Notes: generated by a model from the sequence alone, not told the origin. Counted from the first letter of the stretch, positions 26,898-36,687 are shown. The stretch: DNA of 64,000 nucleotides from Hydrogenovibrio crunogenus (GCF_004786015.1 NZ_CP032096.1:1736001-1800000); one strand, 5' to 3'. Program-made: numbers and translations.

Positions 26898-28043
26898 ATG
26901 AAGGTGTGTTTATTTACCGATACGCTCGGCGATTTGAATGGTGTTTCCCGTTTCATTCAAGACATGGGGGAGCAAGCAAATCAACATCCAGAATTTAATT
27001 TTCAACTACACATCGCCACATCAACCTCAAAACCCATTCCGGATACCTCTTACATCCATAATTTGCCCTATCGCTTTAAAGTGGCGATGCCTTTCTATCA
27101 AGAGCTAGATCTGGTATTGCCCTGTCGCAAAGCCATTCGTCAATTCTTAATCGACCAACAACCCGATCATGTTCACATTTCAACTCCCGGTCCTTTTGGT
27201 TGGGCAGCCAAAAAAGAGGCTGAAAAACTGTCAATTCCATTGTTTGGCACCTATCACACCGATTTTCCAGCCTATCTATACGATTTAACCCGGTCAAACT
27301 GGGTCAAAAAACAGACTGATAAAACCATGACCCGGTTTTATCAGAACTTTGAACACATCTTCTCTCGATCGGATACCTATCTCGACATCCTGCAAAAAGA
27401 TCTTAAACTGTCTAAAAATAAAACATCCACCCTTTTTCCTGGCACTCATTTACAACGGTTCCATCCAGATTATCAAACCCCTTCTATTTGGAAAAAATTT
27501 AATTTATCTCCCCAACGCTTAAAAATACTGTATGTTGGTCGAATCAATATCGAAAAAAACATCCCTTTTTTACTGGAAGTTTGGCAAACGCTCTATCAAA
27601 AGAACCCTGACTTAAAAGCCGACTTAATTCTGGTAGGAGAAGGTCGTTACCGAAAATGGGCTAATAAAATGCGCCCTTTTCATATCCACTTTCTCGGCCC
27701 CATTCAAGGTCAAGCGCTCTCAGAACTTTACGCATCTTCTGATTGCTTTATTTTTCCTTCCACCACAGACACGCTAGGGCAGGTTATTATGGAAGCGCAG
27801 GCCAGTGGAATTGGGTGTTTGGTTTCGGATAAAGGTGGGCCACAAAGCCTTCTTCATGAGAACAGTGGTCAAGTTATTGAAGCCAATAATACCCAGGCCT
27901 GGGTGAATGCACTTCAAAAGGTGATAACCCAGGAGGAAATTCGCCACCTTTGGACAAACAACAGTCGACCGAATGCGGAGCAATATGATATTGTTAAGTC
28001 TTTCCAACAATTCCGGCATCAACACTTAACAGAAATACTTTAA
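26898..28043 (+). CDS. GT4 glycosyltransferase, second in the lipid locus
   Basis: A 381-residue GT-B enzyme that begins MKVCLFTDTLGDLNGVSRFI, has HVHISTPGPFGWAAKKEAE and FGTYHTDFPAYLYDLTRSNW in the acceptor half, and donor motifs YVGRINIEKN and FPSTTDTLGQVIMEAQASG. It resembles the Agt-like enzyme about 500 bases upstream but is clearly diverged. It may add a second sugar to the glycolipid or a different head group; alternatively it acts on another acceptor. ATG 26898 has AAGGA nine bases upstream; an upstream in-frame TTG (26874) is rejected. The coding sequence holds an exact CCAGGCCTGG (27893). The EamA gene is coupled by a 1-base TAATG overlap. Confidence 0.75.
   Translation: MKVCLFTDTLGDLNGVSRFIQDMGEQANQHPEFNFQLHIATSTSKPIPDTSYIHNLPYRFKVAMPFYQELDLVLPCRKAIRQFLIDQQPDHVHISTPGPFGWAAKKEAEKLSIPLFGTYHTDFPAYLYDLTRSNWVKKQTDKTMTRFYQNFEHIFSRSDTYLDILQKDLKLSKNKTSTLFPGTHLQRFHPDYQTPSIWKKFNLSPQRLKILYVGRINIEKNIPFLLEVWQTLYQKNPDLKADLILVGEGRYRKWANKMRPFHIHFLGPIQGQALSELYASSDCFIFPSTTDTLGQVIMEAQASGIGCLVSDKGGPQSLLHENSGQVIEANNTQAWVNALQKVITQEEIRHLWTNNSRPNAEQYDIVKSFQQFRHQHLTEIL
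27891..27904. repeat. 14-bp palindrome with CCAGGCCTGG inside a glycosyltransferase gene
   Basis: ACCCAGGCCTGGGT is a perfect palindrome; read with the gene it encodes TQAW. It is in another frame relative to the recX and mutS copies, so protein sequence is not what conserves the motif. Confidence 0.7.
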
Positions 28044-28948
28044 TGTCTCATTCCAACATCTCACTACCGCACAATAAATCCCAAGTTAAAGGGGAAGCAT
28101 ACACCCTTTTACTCTCAATCATTGAAGCACACTTTCCAATTTTTGCCTTTTTTACGGTTGTGGCATTAGGCGCATTACACGCCTACTTTTATAGCTTAAT
28201 TGTCGCCGCCGTGTTGTTAGTGAGCTGGTTTTTGATACGTGGAAAACTCAGCGAGTTAAAACGCACCGAGGCCTATAAAAACTTAGCGCTCACCAGTTTA
28301 TTCATCACCAGTTTATTCAGTTTGATTTTTCTCGCTTTACAAACGACCTCTCCCAGTCACGTGGCAATTATTCTTTTTTTACAGGTGCTGTTCAGTTATT
28401 TATTTCTAGGTCGAAAACCGGGAGAAACCCTGGGCAAAGGTCATTTGGTTGGTGTGGTATTAATGACTTTAGGGGCGGTCGTCATTTTATTCCCTAACAA
28501 GCTCACCCTCAATTTAGGGGATGGATTGGCATTATTGGCCGCCATCATTGCGCCGTTTGCCAACTTATACCAAAAACGTGCCCGATCATTCGTCTCTAGC
28601 GAAACCATTTTAATGATTCGAACCTTAATCGCGTTGCCTTTCATTTACTTACTGGCACTATATTTTGAACCTGCCCCTAGTTGGGAGATGATTCAAGCGC
28701 AATGGCTGTGGATTGTTTTAACCGGCGGTTTGGTCTTCTTTATTTCTAAGATGCTTTGGGTTGAAGCGTTGCACCTCCTTCCTATCACCAAGGTAAATGC
28801 ACTGTATGCCTTTTCCCCTTTATTAACGTTATTACTGGCTTATTGGTATTTGGATGACGCACCGACTTGGACGCAGATATTAGGAGGACTGCCTATCGTT
28901 ATTGGCAGCTATTTTATTACCCAAAAACAGCTTCCAATAAATCGATAA
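28043..28948 (+). CDS. EamA/DMT family transporter
   Basis: A 301-residue membrane protein with about ten hydrophobic segments in two EamA repeats (residues about 20-150 and 160-295; second repeat starts near GDGLALLAAIIAPFANLYQ). Members export metabolites or move lipid-linked sugars across membranes. The start overlaps the stop of the GT4 gene by one base (TAATG), a sign of translational coupling, so it probably serves the same process, possibly moving a glycolipid or sugar; this is inference. A short region without genes follows before a DUF4136 gene. Confidence 0.8.
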   Translation: MSHSNISLPHNKSQVKGEAYTLLLSIIEAHFPIFAFFTVVALGALHAYFYSLIVAAVLLVSWFLIRGKLSELKRTEAYKNLALTSLFITSLFSLIFLALQTTSPSHVAIILFLQVLFSYLFLGRKPGETLGKGHLVGVVLMTLGAVVILFPNKLTLNLGDGLALLAAIIAPFANLYQKRARSFVSSETILMIRTLIALPFIYLLALYFEPAPSWEMIQAQWLWIVLTGGLVFFISKMLWVEALHLLPITKVNALYAFSPLLTLLLAYWYLDDAPTWTQILGGLPIVIGSYFITQKQLPINR

Positions 28949-29037
28949 ACAGACCTTCAGGGTATTTTAAGTCTGCCCCTATTTGCTTAGGCCGACAGTT
29001 GGATTAAAATAAAAAAGACACTAAAGGACTTTCGAGC

Positions 29038-29616
29038 ATGAAAAAACAAATATTAAACACCGTATGGATATTATCTTTTCTAGGACTACTGAGTGCCTGT
29101 TCCGGCATTCAAGTAAGCCAGGACTATGATGATAACGCTAACTTTACAGCCATCAAAACATTGCAGTGGGTGCCTAAGGACAAACAGATTGATCCGAAAG
29201 CTTCAGAATTTGCTAAGAAAAACCCTTTAATTGCAAAACGCATTGATAAAGCCATTACGACTGAAATGCAAGCGAAAGGCCATCAGTTTGTCACTGAAAA
29301 TCCGGATGCTTTTATTACCTATCACGTCGGTACAAAATCAAAAATTCGTTCACAGCCGGTTACCACTTCAATTGGTTTTGGCACCTTCGGCGGTGGCAGC
29401 TATGGAGGAATAGGGATTCAGACTTCACCCGATGTCGAGCAATATGAAGAAGGCCGGTTGGTGATTGATATCCTAGATACCAATCAAAAATTGCTGTGGC
29501 GAGGAACCAGCACAACTTATATTGAAGACCATCTGAATTCAGAAGAAACCACTGAGTTGGTTAATAAAGTGGTACAAAAATTATTAGAGCAATATCCACC
29601 TTCAACGACAAAGTAA
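29038..29616 (+). CDS. DUF4136 lipoprotein
   Basis: A 192-residue lipoprotein: signal peptide with lipobox LLSAC (modified cysteine C21), then the DUF4136 pattern YDDNANFTAIKTLQWV, a middle VTENPDAFITYHVG, a glycine-rich GFGTFGGGSYGG loop and the ending EGRLVIDILDTNQKLLWRGT. The family is widespread in outer membranes of Proteobacteria and has no established function. It stands 90 bases after the EamA gene with its own SD (AAAGGA, 11 bases before ATG) and ends before a strong terminator, so it may be monocistronic. No Pho-box-like array was seen before it. Confidence 0.85.
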   Translation: MKKQILNTVWILSFLGLLSACSGIQVSQDYDDNANFTAIKTLQWVPKDKQIDPKASEFAKKNPLIAKRIDKAITTEMQAKGHQFVTENPDAFITYHVGTKSKIRSQPVTTSIGFGTFGGGSYGGIGIQTSPDVEQYEEGRLVIDILDTNQKLLWRGTSTTYIEDHLNSEETTELVNKVVQKLLEQYPPSTTK

Positions 29617-29642
29617 GAAAAGAATCTTTCTGTTTCAAACGC

Positions 29643-29684
29643 AAAAAAGCCGCGTTCATAAAACTCATGTTCGCGGCTTTTTTA
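29643..29684. terminator. Terminator between DUF4136 and ybiT
   Basis: AAAAAGCCGCG and CGCGGCTTTTTT pair around an 18-nt loop, between convergent genes; usable by both. Confidence 0.75.
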
Positions 29685-29722
29685 TTAAGAAGCAAGCAGT
29701 CCCTGCCTCTATTCACAGGATA

Positions 29723-31309
29723 TTAAGTATTTTCTTCTAAATACGCTTCATAGTTGCCTTGATAAATGTCTATCCCATCTGGAGACATCACTAATAAACG
29801 GGTCGCCAGAGAGGAAACAAACTCACGGTCATGAGATACAAAAATAACCGTCCCTTCGAACTCTTCCAAAGCTTGGTTCAAAGACTCAATCGATTCCATA
29901 TCCAAATGGTTGGTTGGCTCATCCATAATCAACACATTAGGTTTTTGTAGCATCAACTTACCAAACAGCATGCGACCTTGCTCGCCCCCTGAAAGCACTT
30001 TCACAGACTTATCAATTTCTTTTTGGGAGAATAGCATCTTACCTAGAACCGCTCGCACAGCTTGTTCGTCATCACTTTCAGCTTTCCATTGTGACATCCA
30101 ATCTAACAAGGTTAAATCTTCCTCAAAATCATGGGCGTGATCCTGGGCATAATAACCAATCTGTGTATTCTCTGACCATTTCACTTTGCCTGAATCAATA
30201 TCAGTGTCCCCCACCAAGGTTTTCAAGAAAGTCGTTTTACCAATCCCGTTAGGACCTAATACAGCAAGTTTCTCACCCGCTTCAAGCATCATATTCATAT
30301 CTTTGAAAATGGTCAGTTCATCATAAGATTTAGTTAAGTGCTCAATTTCTAAAGCCAAACGGAATAATTTCTTATCCTGCTCAAAGCGAATAAAAGGATT
30401 GACCCGGCTAGAAGGCTTCACTTCTTCCAGTTCAATCTTATCCAGTTGTTTTTGGCGCGATGTGGCTTGTTTGGCTTTTGAGGCATTTGCAGAGAAACGA
30501 CTCACGAAGCTTTTAAGGTCATTGATCTGAGCCTGTTTTTTCGCATTATCGGCTAACAAACGTTCACGCGCTTGGGTCGAAGCAAACATGTATTCATCGT
30601 AATTACCTGGATAGATATTCAGCTCACCATAATCCAAATCAGCCATATGCGTACATACTGAGTTCAAGAAATGACGATCATGCGAAATAATAATCATGGT
30701 GCTTTTACGTTCATTCAGCACTCCTTCCAGCCAACGGATGGTATTAATATCTAAGTTGTTGGTCGGCTCATCAAGCAACAAAATATCCGGGTTGGCAAAT
30801 AATGCTTGTGCTAATAGAACACGCAGCTTCCAACCAGGGGCTATTTCGGACATCAGCCCAAAATGTTGCTCTACCGGAATTTCTAATCCTAGTAAAAGTT
30901 CCCCTGCGCGAGATTCCGCGGTATACCCATCCATTTCACCGAAAGCGACTTCCAGCTCAGCGACTTTGATACCATCTTCTTCAGACATTTCCGGCAAGCT
31001 GTAGATACGATCACGTTCTTTTTTAACTTCCCAAAGTTCCGTGTCTCCCATAATCACGGTATCCACGACGGAGTAGTTTTCATAAGCAAACTGATCCTGC
31101 TTCAACTTCCCTAAAACATCGGTCGGATCCAACATCACCTGACCAGAGCTGGGCGTTAAATCCCCCCCTAAAATTTTCATAAAGGTTGATTTCCCACAAC
31201 CATTCGCCCCAATCAGACCATAACGATTACCGTTACCAAACTTAATATTGATGTTTTCGAAAAGCGGCTTTTCGCCAAATTGCATGGTAATATTTGCAGT
31301 TGAAATCAA
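29723..31309 (-). CDS. ybiT: ABC-F family ATPase YbiT
   Basis: ABC-F proteins bind the ribosomal E site and help translation of difficult sequences. The 528-residue protein aligns through its length with E. coli YbiT (530), starting with [25 protein letters not shown]; it has two ABC domains with Walker A motifs GANGCGKST (about 35) and GPNGIGKTT (about 353), two LSGGE-type signatures (second [15 protein letters not shown]), and the intervening linker with [20 protein letters not shown]. The gene is divergent from ldhA over 222 bases that contain a copy of the dispersed palindrome. Confidence 0.95.
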   Translation of the reverse strand: MISTANITMQFGEKPLFENINIKFGNGNRYGLIGANGCGKSTFMKILGGDLTPSSGQVMLDPTDVLGKLKQDQFAYENYSVVDTVIMGDTELWEVKKERDRIYSLPEMSEEDGIKVAELEVAFGEMDGYTAESRAGELLLGLEIPVEQHFGLMSEIAPGWKLRVLLAQALFANPDILLLDEPTNNLDINTIRWLEGVLNERKSTMIIISHDRHFLNSVCTHMADLDYGELNIYPGNYDEYMFASTQARERLLADNAKKQAQINDLKSFVSRFSANASKAKQATSRQKQLDKIELEEVKPSSRVNPFIRFEQDKKLFRLALEIEHLTKSYDELTIFKDMNMMLEAGEKLAVLGPNGIGKTTFLKTLVGDTDIDSGKVKWSENTQIGYYAQDHAHDFEEDLTLLDWMSQWKAESDDEQAVRAVLGKMLFSQKEIDKSVKVLSGGEQGRMLFGKLMLQKPNVLIMDEPTNHLDMESIESLNQALEEFEGTVIFVSHDREFVSSLATRLLVMSPDGIDIYQGNYEAYLEENT

Positions 31310-31395
31310 AACAAAATCCTTAAAGATATAAAGTGCTGTGCCAATAGAAAAGACAGCGAGATAAAATTGAGCGCTATTGTGGCATAAATCGTGGT

Positions 31396-31423
31396 AAAAA
31401 ACGACCAGGCCTGGCTGTTTTTT
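31396..31423. repeat. Near-palindrome with CCAGGCCTGG in a divergent promoter region
   Basis: Six A, a core ACGACCAGGCCTGGCTGT with one mismatch and one G-U pair, and six T. It looks like the terminator copies but lies between the starts of ybiT and ldhA, where no transcript from either gene ends. The exact 10-mer is at 31405-31414. Confidence 0.7.
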
Positions 31424-31531
31424 GAGATTAAAAACAAGGCGATAGCTTCTATCAAACCTTTACGGACGGTTTAAGCAATGCCAAACATCCTTAAACCGTC
31501 AAACAGCCTGTTAAGTCAGAAAGGAAAGCCA

Positions 31532-32536
31532 ATGAAAGTAGCCTTCTTCAGTGCAACCAAAACTGATAAGAATTTCTTTGCCAACAACAGTCAAGCTGCC
31601 CCGCTTGAATTTGTATTTTTGGAAGCACATTTATCAGAAAGAACTGCACCGCTTGCGCAAGGATTTGAAGCCATTTGCGTGTTTGTGAATGATGATCTTT
31701 CAGAAGCAGTGATTCAACAGCTGGCCTCTTATGGCGTCAAACTGATTGCTTTGAGATGCGCAGGCTTTAACAATGTAGATATTGAAGCCGCACGCTTACA
31801 CAAGCTCACCATATTACGCGTTCCGGCCTATTCACCGATGGCTGTCGCAGAACATGCTTTAGCGCTCATAATGAGCTTGAACCGAAAAACCTATCGTGCT
31901 TACAATCGTATTCGAGACGGCAACTTTACCTTAGAAGGCTTGTTAGGCTTTGATATATTTCAAAAAACCGCAGGCATTATGGGCACTGGGCGAATTGGCT
32001 TGGAAATGACTCGCATCTTAACGGGCTTAGGGTTAAATGTATTGGTTTATGACCCTTTCCCAAACCAGCAGGCGATTGAATATGGCGCCGAATATGTTTC
32101 CTTGGCAACTTTATACCAGCAAAGTGACATTATTTCTTTGCATATGCCATTACTTTCTGAAACGCACCATATCATTGATGCTGAGGCCATTAATCAAATG
32201 AAATCTGGCGTGATGCTCATCAACACCAGTCGCGGCGCTTTAATGGATGCCGATGCTTTAATCGCAGGGCTTAAATCCGAAAAAATTGGTTATTTGGGGA
32301 TTGATGTATATGAACAGGAAGAAAACCTGTTTTTTGAAGATCATTCTGAGGAAATCATTCAAGATGATGCTTTTGAACGCTTAGTCACTTTTCCGAATGT
32401 ATTAATCACGGGGCATCAGGCATTTTTTACTCAGGAAGCCTTAACGAATATTACCCGAACCACCATTGAGAATATTCTGGATTATCAGCAACAGAACATT
32501 AAACATGATCGTTGTGTATTGTGTGAGGATAAATAA
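31532..32536 (+). CDS. ldhA: D-lactate dehydrogenase (fermentative, D-2-hydroxyacid family)
   Basis: LdhA reduces pyruvate to D-lactate with NADH. With ATG at 31532 (AAGGAAAG eight bases upstream) the protein is 334 residues and begins MKVAFFSATKTDKNFFANNS; E. coli LdhA has 329. It shows LIALRCAGFNNVDIEAARLH, YSPMAVAEHALALIMSLNRK, NAD-binding GIMGTGRIGLEM (GXGXXG), the catalytic R in INTSRGALMDADALI, the E in GIDVYEQEENLFFED and H in ITGHQAFFTQEAL. An in-frame ATG at 31478 lacks a good SD and adds a non-homologous stretch. In an obligate autotroph this would serve redox balance; that is inference. Confidence 0.9.
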   Translation: MKVAFFSATKTDKNFFANNSQAAPLEFVFLEAHLSERTAPLAQGFEAICVFVNDDLSEAVIQQLASYGVKLIALRCAGFNNVDIEAARLHKLTILRVPAYSPMAVAEHALALIMSLNRKTYRAYNRIRDGNFTLEGLLGFDIFQKTAGIMGTGRIGLEMTRILTGLGLNVLVYDPFPNQQAIEYGAEYVSLATLYQQSDIISLHMPLLSETHHIIDAEAINQMKSGVMLINTSRGALMDADALIAGLKSEKIGYLGIDVYEQEENLFFEDHSEEIIQDDAFERLVTFPNVLITGHQAFFTQEALTNITRTTIENILDYQQQNIKHDRCVLCEDK

Positions 32537-32609
32537 AGCTTAATATTCACATCCTCAAAACCCGATACAATAATAGATTAATGGTTTTTGTTAGTATTAA
32601 AAGGTTTCT

Positions 32610-34553
32610 ATGAACACCTATCCAAACAGAGCTTACTCCCTGCTTCTTGTCTGCTTCAGCAGCTTGAGTTTATTAACAGCCTGTAGCAGTGGCGGGTCTT
32701 CCAGCACCATTCCAACCACACCAATATCTTACCCGGTTGCTGCAGATAACAAAGAACTCATTAAATCCGCTGTTTGGTCGGATAATGGTTATGATGGCTC
32801 TGGCGTCACTGTTGCGGTACTCGATACGGGGATTGCGGATCCCAGTTCGGTCGATTTTGATGTCTCTGTACTTGAAAACCAGCGCTATGATGACCAGCTG
32901 GCAAAAACTTCGGATACTTATACCTATGACACCGGAGGAAATAATCACGGTCAGGATATGGCTGAAATCATCGGCTCTCAGTCTGTCGGAATTGCCCCAG
33001 GTGCCACGATGGTACATGGCGTGATTTCAAAAGATGGCTATACCGACATGGGTGATCAGGTCATGGCAACTGATTGGGCCATTGATCATAATGCCCGGAT
33101 TGTTAATCTTTCTTTCTCCCAATCCCCAATTATCTTCCCCAAAAACTACAGCTCAGACACATTCAGTAATACATTAAAAGCCGTCATTGATAAGATTGAT
33201 GCCACCAATACGGTGATTGTGCATGCTGCCGGTAATGAAGGCCTTGACTTCGATGCCCCGATTAATGAAAGCACTTATGCCGACATCGTTGTCTTACAAC
33301 CAGATAACATTCTATTTGTCGGTGCTGTCAATCTAGATGCCACGTTGGCTTCTTATTCCAATACACCAGGGAGTAGCATCGAATATCAAAATCGGTTTTT
33401 AGTGGCGCCAGGTGACAGCACTATTGTCGGAGGGCTTTCTATAGGTACCTCTGGTGCGACTGCCAACGTATCAGGCGCTTTGGCTTTGATGAAACAAAGA
33501 TGGTCTACGACTGGCGTCAATGACTTAGCACAAATATTACTGGACACTGCCAATAAAAACATTCCCGATTATTCTCCAGCCACACATGGGCAAGGCATGG
33601 TTGATTTAGAGGCCGCCTACTCTCCGGTTGGTACAGCCAGCTTTGACACCAGCACTGCGTCGTTACCGTTAGAGGCAGCGGCAATCACTTTACCTGCTGG
33701 GTTTTCAACGCTACAGTTTAATGCCGCCTTTGTCGATCAATATCATCGAGATTTTGAAGCCACTTTTTCAACCCAAACAGCTCGACCTGAAACAGACTTT
33801 TCTCAAAAACTAATTGAAATGGTGTCACCACCACCTCTCAGTATTATGCATTTAAAAAACGGCATGCAGCTTGGTTTCAAGCAACAAACCTCTCGTTATA
33901 ATGTCGACAGTCCCATACTCGGATTTAACGGGTTTGCTCATAATTTATTTTCACAAAATAGAACACTAGAAACCATTCTGTTGACAACAGATACTTATCA
34001 AATTGGGTTCAGTACCAATGTAATGAATCAATATAATAGCCAAAAGGTCAACTCAACGTTAGACGATGCTGCTGGGTATATCACGTCATTACAATATAAA
34101 AACATTGCGCTGACGTACTTTGCCTCCAGCGAGGACCAGACAAACGCTTTTTATGGTGCCAACAACCGTACTGCTCATGGCGTCAAAGCCACTCTGCAAT
34201 CGGACTTTGTCAAAACGGGAATTGAGTATTCTATCGAAAAATATCAAGGGAGCGGTTTATTGGATACCATGTCCCTCAATCAAAAAGCGGCTTTTTTAAA
34301 ACTGGACTTTTTACATGCTCCCAGCATACAGGCTGGGGTAATTGGAAAGTACACCATTTCTGACTTAAACATTGATATGACGCTTCCTCGTTCCATAGGA
34401 GATGGCCGGTTGTATTATCAAAGTCAAACGCTCAAAGAATCACAAGATAACTTTGCCAAAGGGGTTTATCTGAATCTTCCTCATTTCAAAGTCAGCGCCT
34501 ATTCAGATAAATTTGATCAAAATATCGCACTGCAATTTAAAACGACTTTCTAA
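32610..34553 (+). CDS. Subtilase-family lipoprotein with autotransporter-like C-terminus
   Basis: A 647-residue protein with lipobox LLTAC (C25), then an S8 peptidase domain: D72 in VAVLDTGIADP, H113 in NNHGQDMAEI, oxyanion N209 in HAAGNEG and S281 in GTSGATANVSGA. From about residue 360 the sequence turns into alternating hydrophobic strands to a terminal Phe (IALQFKTTF), as in an autotransporter barrel. Lipid-anchored subtilases of this build (SphB1, NalP) process surface proteins. The size of the C-terminal half (about 290 residues) fits a barrel, but I cannot confirm it without structure prediction. The GTSMAAP motif of classical subtilases is altered to GTSGATA. A terminator follows. Confidence 0.75.
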   Translation: MNTYPNRAYSLLLVCFSSLSLLTACSSGGSSSTIPTTPISYPVAADNKELIKSAVWSDNGYDGSGVTVAVLDTGIADPSSVDFDVSVLENQRYDDQLAKTSDTYTYDTGGNNHGQDMAEIIGSQSVGIAPGATMVHGVISKDGYTDMGDQVMATDWAIDHNARIVNLSFSQSPIIFPKNYSSDTFSNTLKAVIDKIDATNTVIVHAAGNEGLDFDAPINESTYADIVVLQPDNILFVGAVNLDATLASYSNTPGSSIEYQNRFLVAPGDSTIVGGLSIGTSGATANVSGALALMKQRWSTTGVNDLAQILLDTANKNIPDYSPATHGQGMVDLEAAYSPVGTASFDTSTASLPLEAAAITLPAGFSTLQFNAAFVDQYHRDFEATFSTQTARPETDFSQKLIEMVSPPPLSIMHLKNGMQLGFKQQTSRYNVDSPILGFNGFAHNLFSQNRTLETILLTTDTYQIGFSTNVMNQYNSQKVNSTLDDAAGYITSLQYKNIALTYFASSEDQTNAFYGANNRTAHGVKATLQSDFVKTGIEYSIEKYQGSGLLDTMSLNQKAAFLKLDFLHAPSIQAGVIGKYTISDLNIDMTLPRSIGDGRLYYQSQTLKESQDNFAKGVYLNLPHFKVSAYSDKFDQNIALQFKTTF

Positions 34554-34555
34554 AA

Positions 34556-34584
34556 AAAAGCCCCAACAAGTTGGGGCTTTTTTT
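34556..34584. terminator. Terminator between the subtilase and htpG
   Basis: AAGCCCCAAC and GTTGGGGCTT pair around two bases, with T runs on both strands, between convergent genes. Confidence 0.85.
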
Positions 34585-34606
34585 ATTTTTGATCGGATGG
34601 ATAGTT

Positions 34607-36499
34607 TTAAATCACTTCACTTAACAACGCATTCATTCGTTTAATGAAGTCCGCTGGTTTTTCCAACTGATCCCCTTCCGCTAATTGCGCTTGCTCCAAT
34701 AAGAACAAAGACCACTCTTTCACTTTCGGTTCATCTTCTAAGCTGTCCAGCTTTTTCACCAATGCGTGTTCGGGATTCAATTCCAACACCGGCTTTTGCT
34801 TCGGCATCGCTTGTCCCATTTGCTCCATCATGCGCGCCATATGCGCTGAGATATCACCTTCCGCAGACACCACACAAGCCGGTGAATCGGTTAAGCGGTG
34901 TGTGATTTTGACATCGGAAACTTGATCTTCAATCGCTTTTTTCACTTTCTCTGTTAAAGCTTCACGCGCTTTTTTATCTTCTTCAGACAACTCCTTTTCT
35001 GCTTCTTCATCAAACTCTTTTAAGTCTGCAGAAGTCACGGATTTCAGCTGCTTGCCTTCAAACTCTGTCAGGTGAGAAACCAACCACTCATCAATACGAT
35101 CCGTCAACAACAAGACTTCAATGCCTTTCTTACGGAACATTTCTAAGTGAGGGCTACCGGTTGCGGCAGCATACGTATCTGCTGTAATGTAGTAAATGGC
35201 CTCTTGGTCTTCTCCCATTCGATCAATATAATCTTGTAAAGACACTCGTTGAGCCGGTCCAGAAAATTCATGCGTTGAAGAAAAACGAAGCAATTTCGCG
35301 ATTTTATCTTTATTCGCAAAGTCTTCAATAATCCCTTCCTTCATGACATTACCAAACTGATCCCAGAACGTTTCATAATCAGATTGATCTTCCGCTTTTG
35401 CCATTTTGGCTAACTGGTCAAGGACACGCTTAACCGATGCTGAACGAATTTTATCCACCACACGATTACTTTGTAGAATCTCTCGTGAAACGTTCAACGG
35501 TAAGTCATTTGAATCAATAACCCCACGAACAAAACGCAAGTACGTCGGCATCAGGTGTTCGGCATCATCCATGATAAAGACACGTTTCACATACAGTTTT
35601 AGTCCGTAGCGGCGATCTCTATCATACAAATCAAACGGTGCTTTTTTAGGAAGATAAAGCAATGAAGTATATTCCAGCGTTCCTTCCACTTTATTATGAA
35701 TATGAGCTAAAGGGTTTTCATAATCATGCGAAACGGTTTGATAGAAGTTATTGTAGTCTTCATCCGATAATTCAGATTTAGGCTGCGTCCAAATCGCAGT
35801 TGCTTTGTTGACCTGCTCTAATGTTTTCTCTTCGGTTTCTTTACCTTCATCATCCAACTTAACTTGCCACATTTTAATTGGGAAATTAATGTGGTCAGAA
35901 TACGTCGTGATAATGTTCTTTAATCTGAAGTCATCTAAGAACTCATCCATGTCTTCTTTCAAGTGAAGCGTGATCTCGGTTCCTTTGGTTTCTTTTTCAA
36001 CAGTTTCAAGCGTATACTCCCCTTCGCCTGTCGATTCCCAACGGGTTCCTTCTGATTTTTCATCCCCTGCTTTACGCGTGGTCAACGTCACTTTATCTGC
36101 AACAATGAATGACGCATAGAAACCAACCCCAAATTGCCCAATCAAGTGACTGTCTTTGGCTTGGTCGCCCGTCATATTTTCAAGAAACTTTTTTGTTCCG
36201 GAGTTTGCGATGGTACCGATGTTAGCAATGACTTCATCACGCGTCATCCCAATCCCATTGTCAATAATCGATACGGTTCTAGCTTCCTTATCAAACCCTA
36301 CCTGGATTGCAAGCTCTGACTCCCCTTCTGATAAGGCATCATTTGACACTGATTCAAAACGCAATTTATCCAATGCATCAGAGGCATTTGAAACCAACTC
36401 TCGTAAAAAGATCTCTTTATTACTGTACAGGGCATGAATCATCAGTTTTAGCAACTGATTCACTTCAGTTTGAAACGCATGAGTTTCCGTATGGCTCAT
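34607..36499 (-). CDS. htpG: Chaperone HtpG (Hsp90)
   Basis: Hsp90 family ATP-dependent chaperone. The 630 residues comprise the N-terminal GHKL ATPase ([31 protein letters not shown], the [12 protein letters not shown] motif and [18 protein letters not shown]), the middle domain and the C-terminal dimerisation domain with [19 protein letters not shown]. The length is typical of gammaproteobacteria (E. coli 624). The gene has a very good sigma32-type promoter at 36593-36621. It is monocistronic. Confidence 0.98.
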
Positions 36500-36592
36500 T
36501 GAATATTTCTCCTTAACTTAACGTTTAAGCATAAATCATGAATGAATAAGACGGTTATTTGAATATAACCATTGATTGAAAATTTAGGATAT

Positions 36593-36621
36593 AAATGGGG
36601 ACAGGAAGGAGTATTTTCAAG
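36593..36621 (-). promoter_or_regulatory. Sigma32 heat-shock promoter of htpG
   Basis: On the minus strand: -35 CTTGAA (36616-36621), 15-bp spacer, -10 CCCCATTT (36593-36600), about 90 bases before the htpG ATG. This matches the RpoH consensus (CTTGAA, 13-15 bp, CCCCATnT) closely. Confidence 0.8.
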
Positions 36622-36663
36622 TATAAACGGTCATTTTTTTTCGTTTAATTTGCCTGAAAACAA

Positions 36664-36687
36664 AAAAGCACCTAAAAAGGTGCTTTT
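36664..36687 (-). terminator. Terminator after the exported protein gene
   Basis: AAAAGCACCT and AGGTGCTTTT form a 10-bp stem with a 4-nt loop; the minus-strand sense carries a further T run. Confidence 0.75.
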
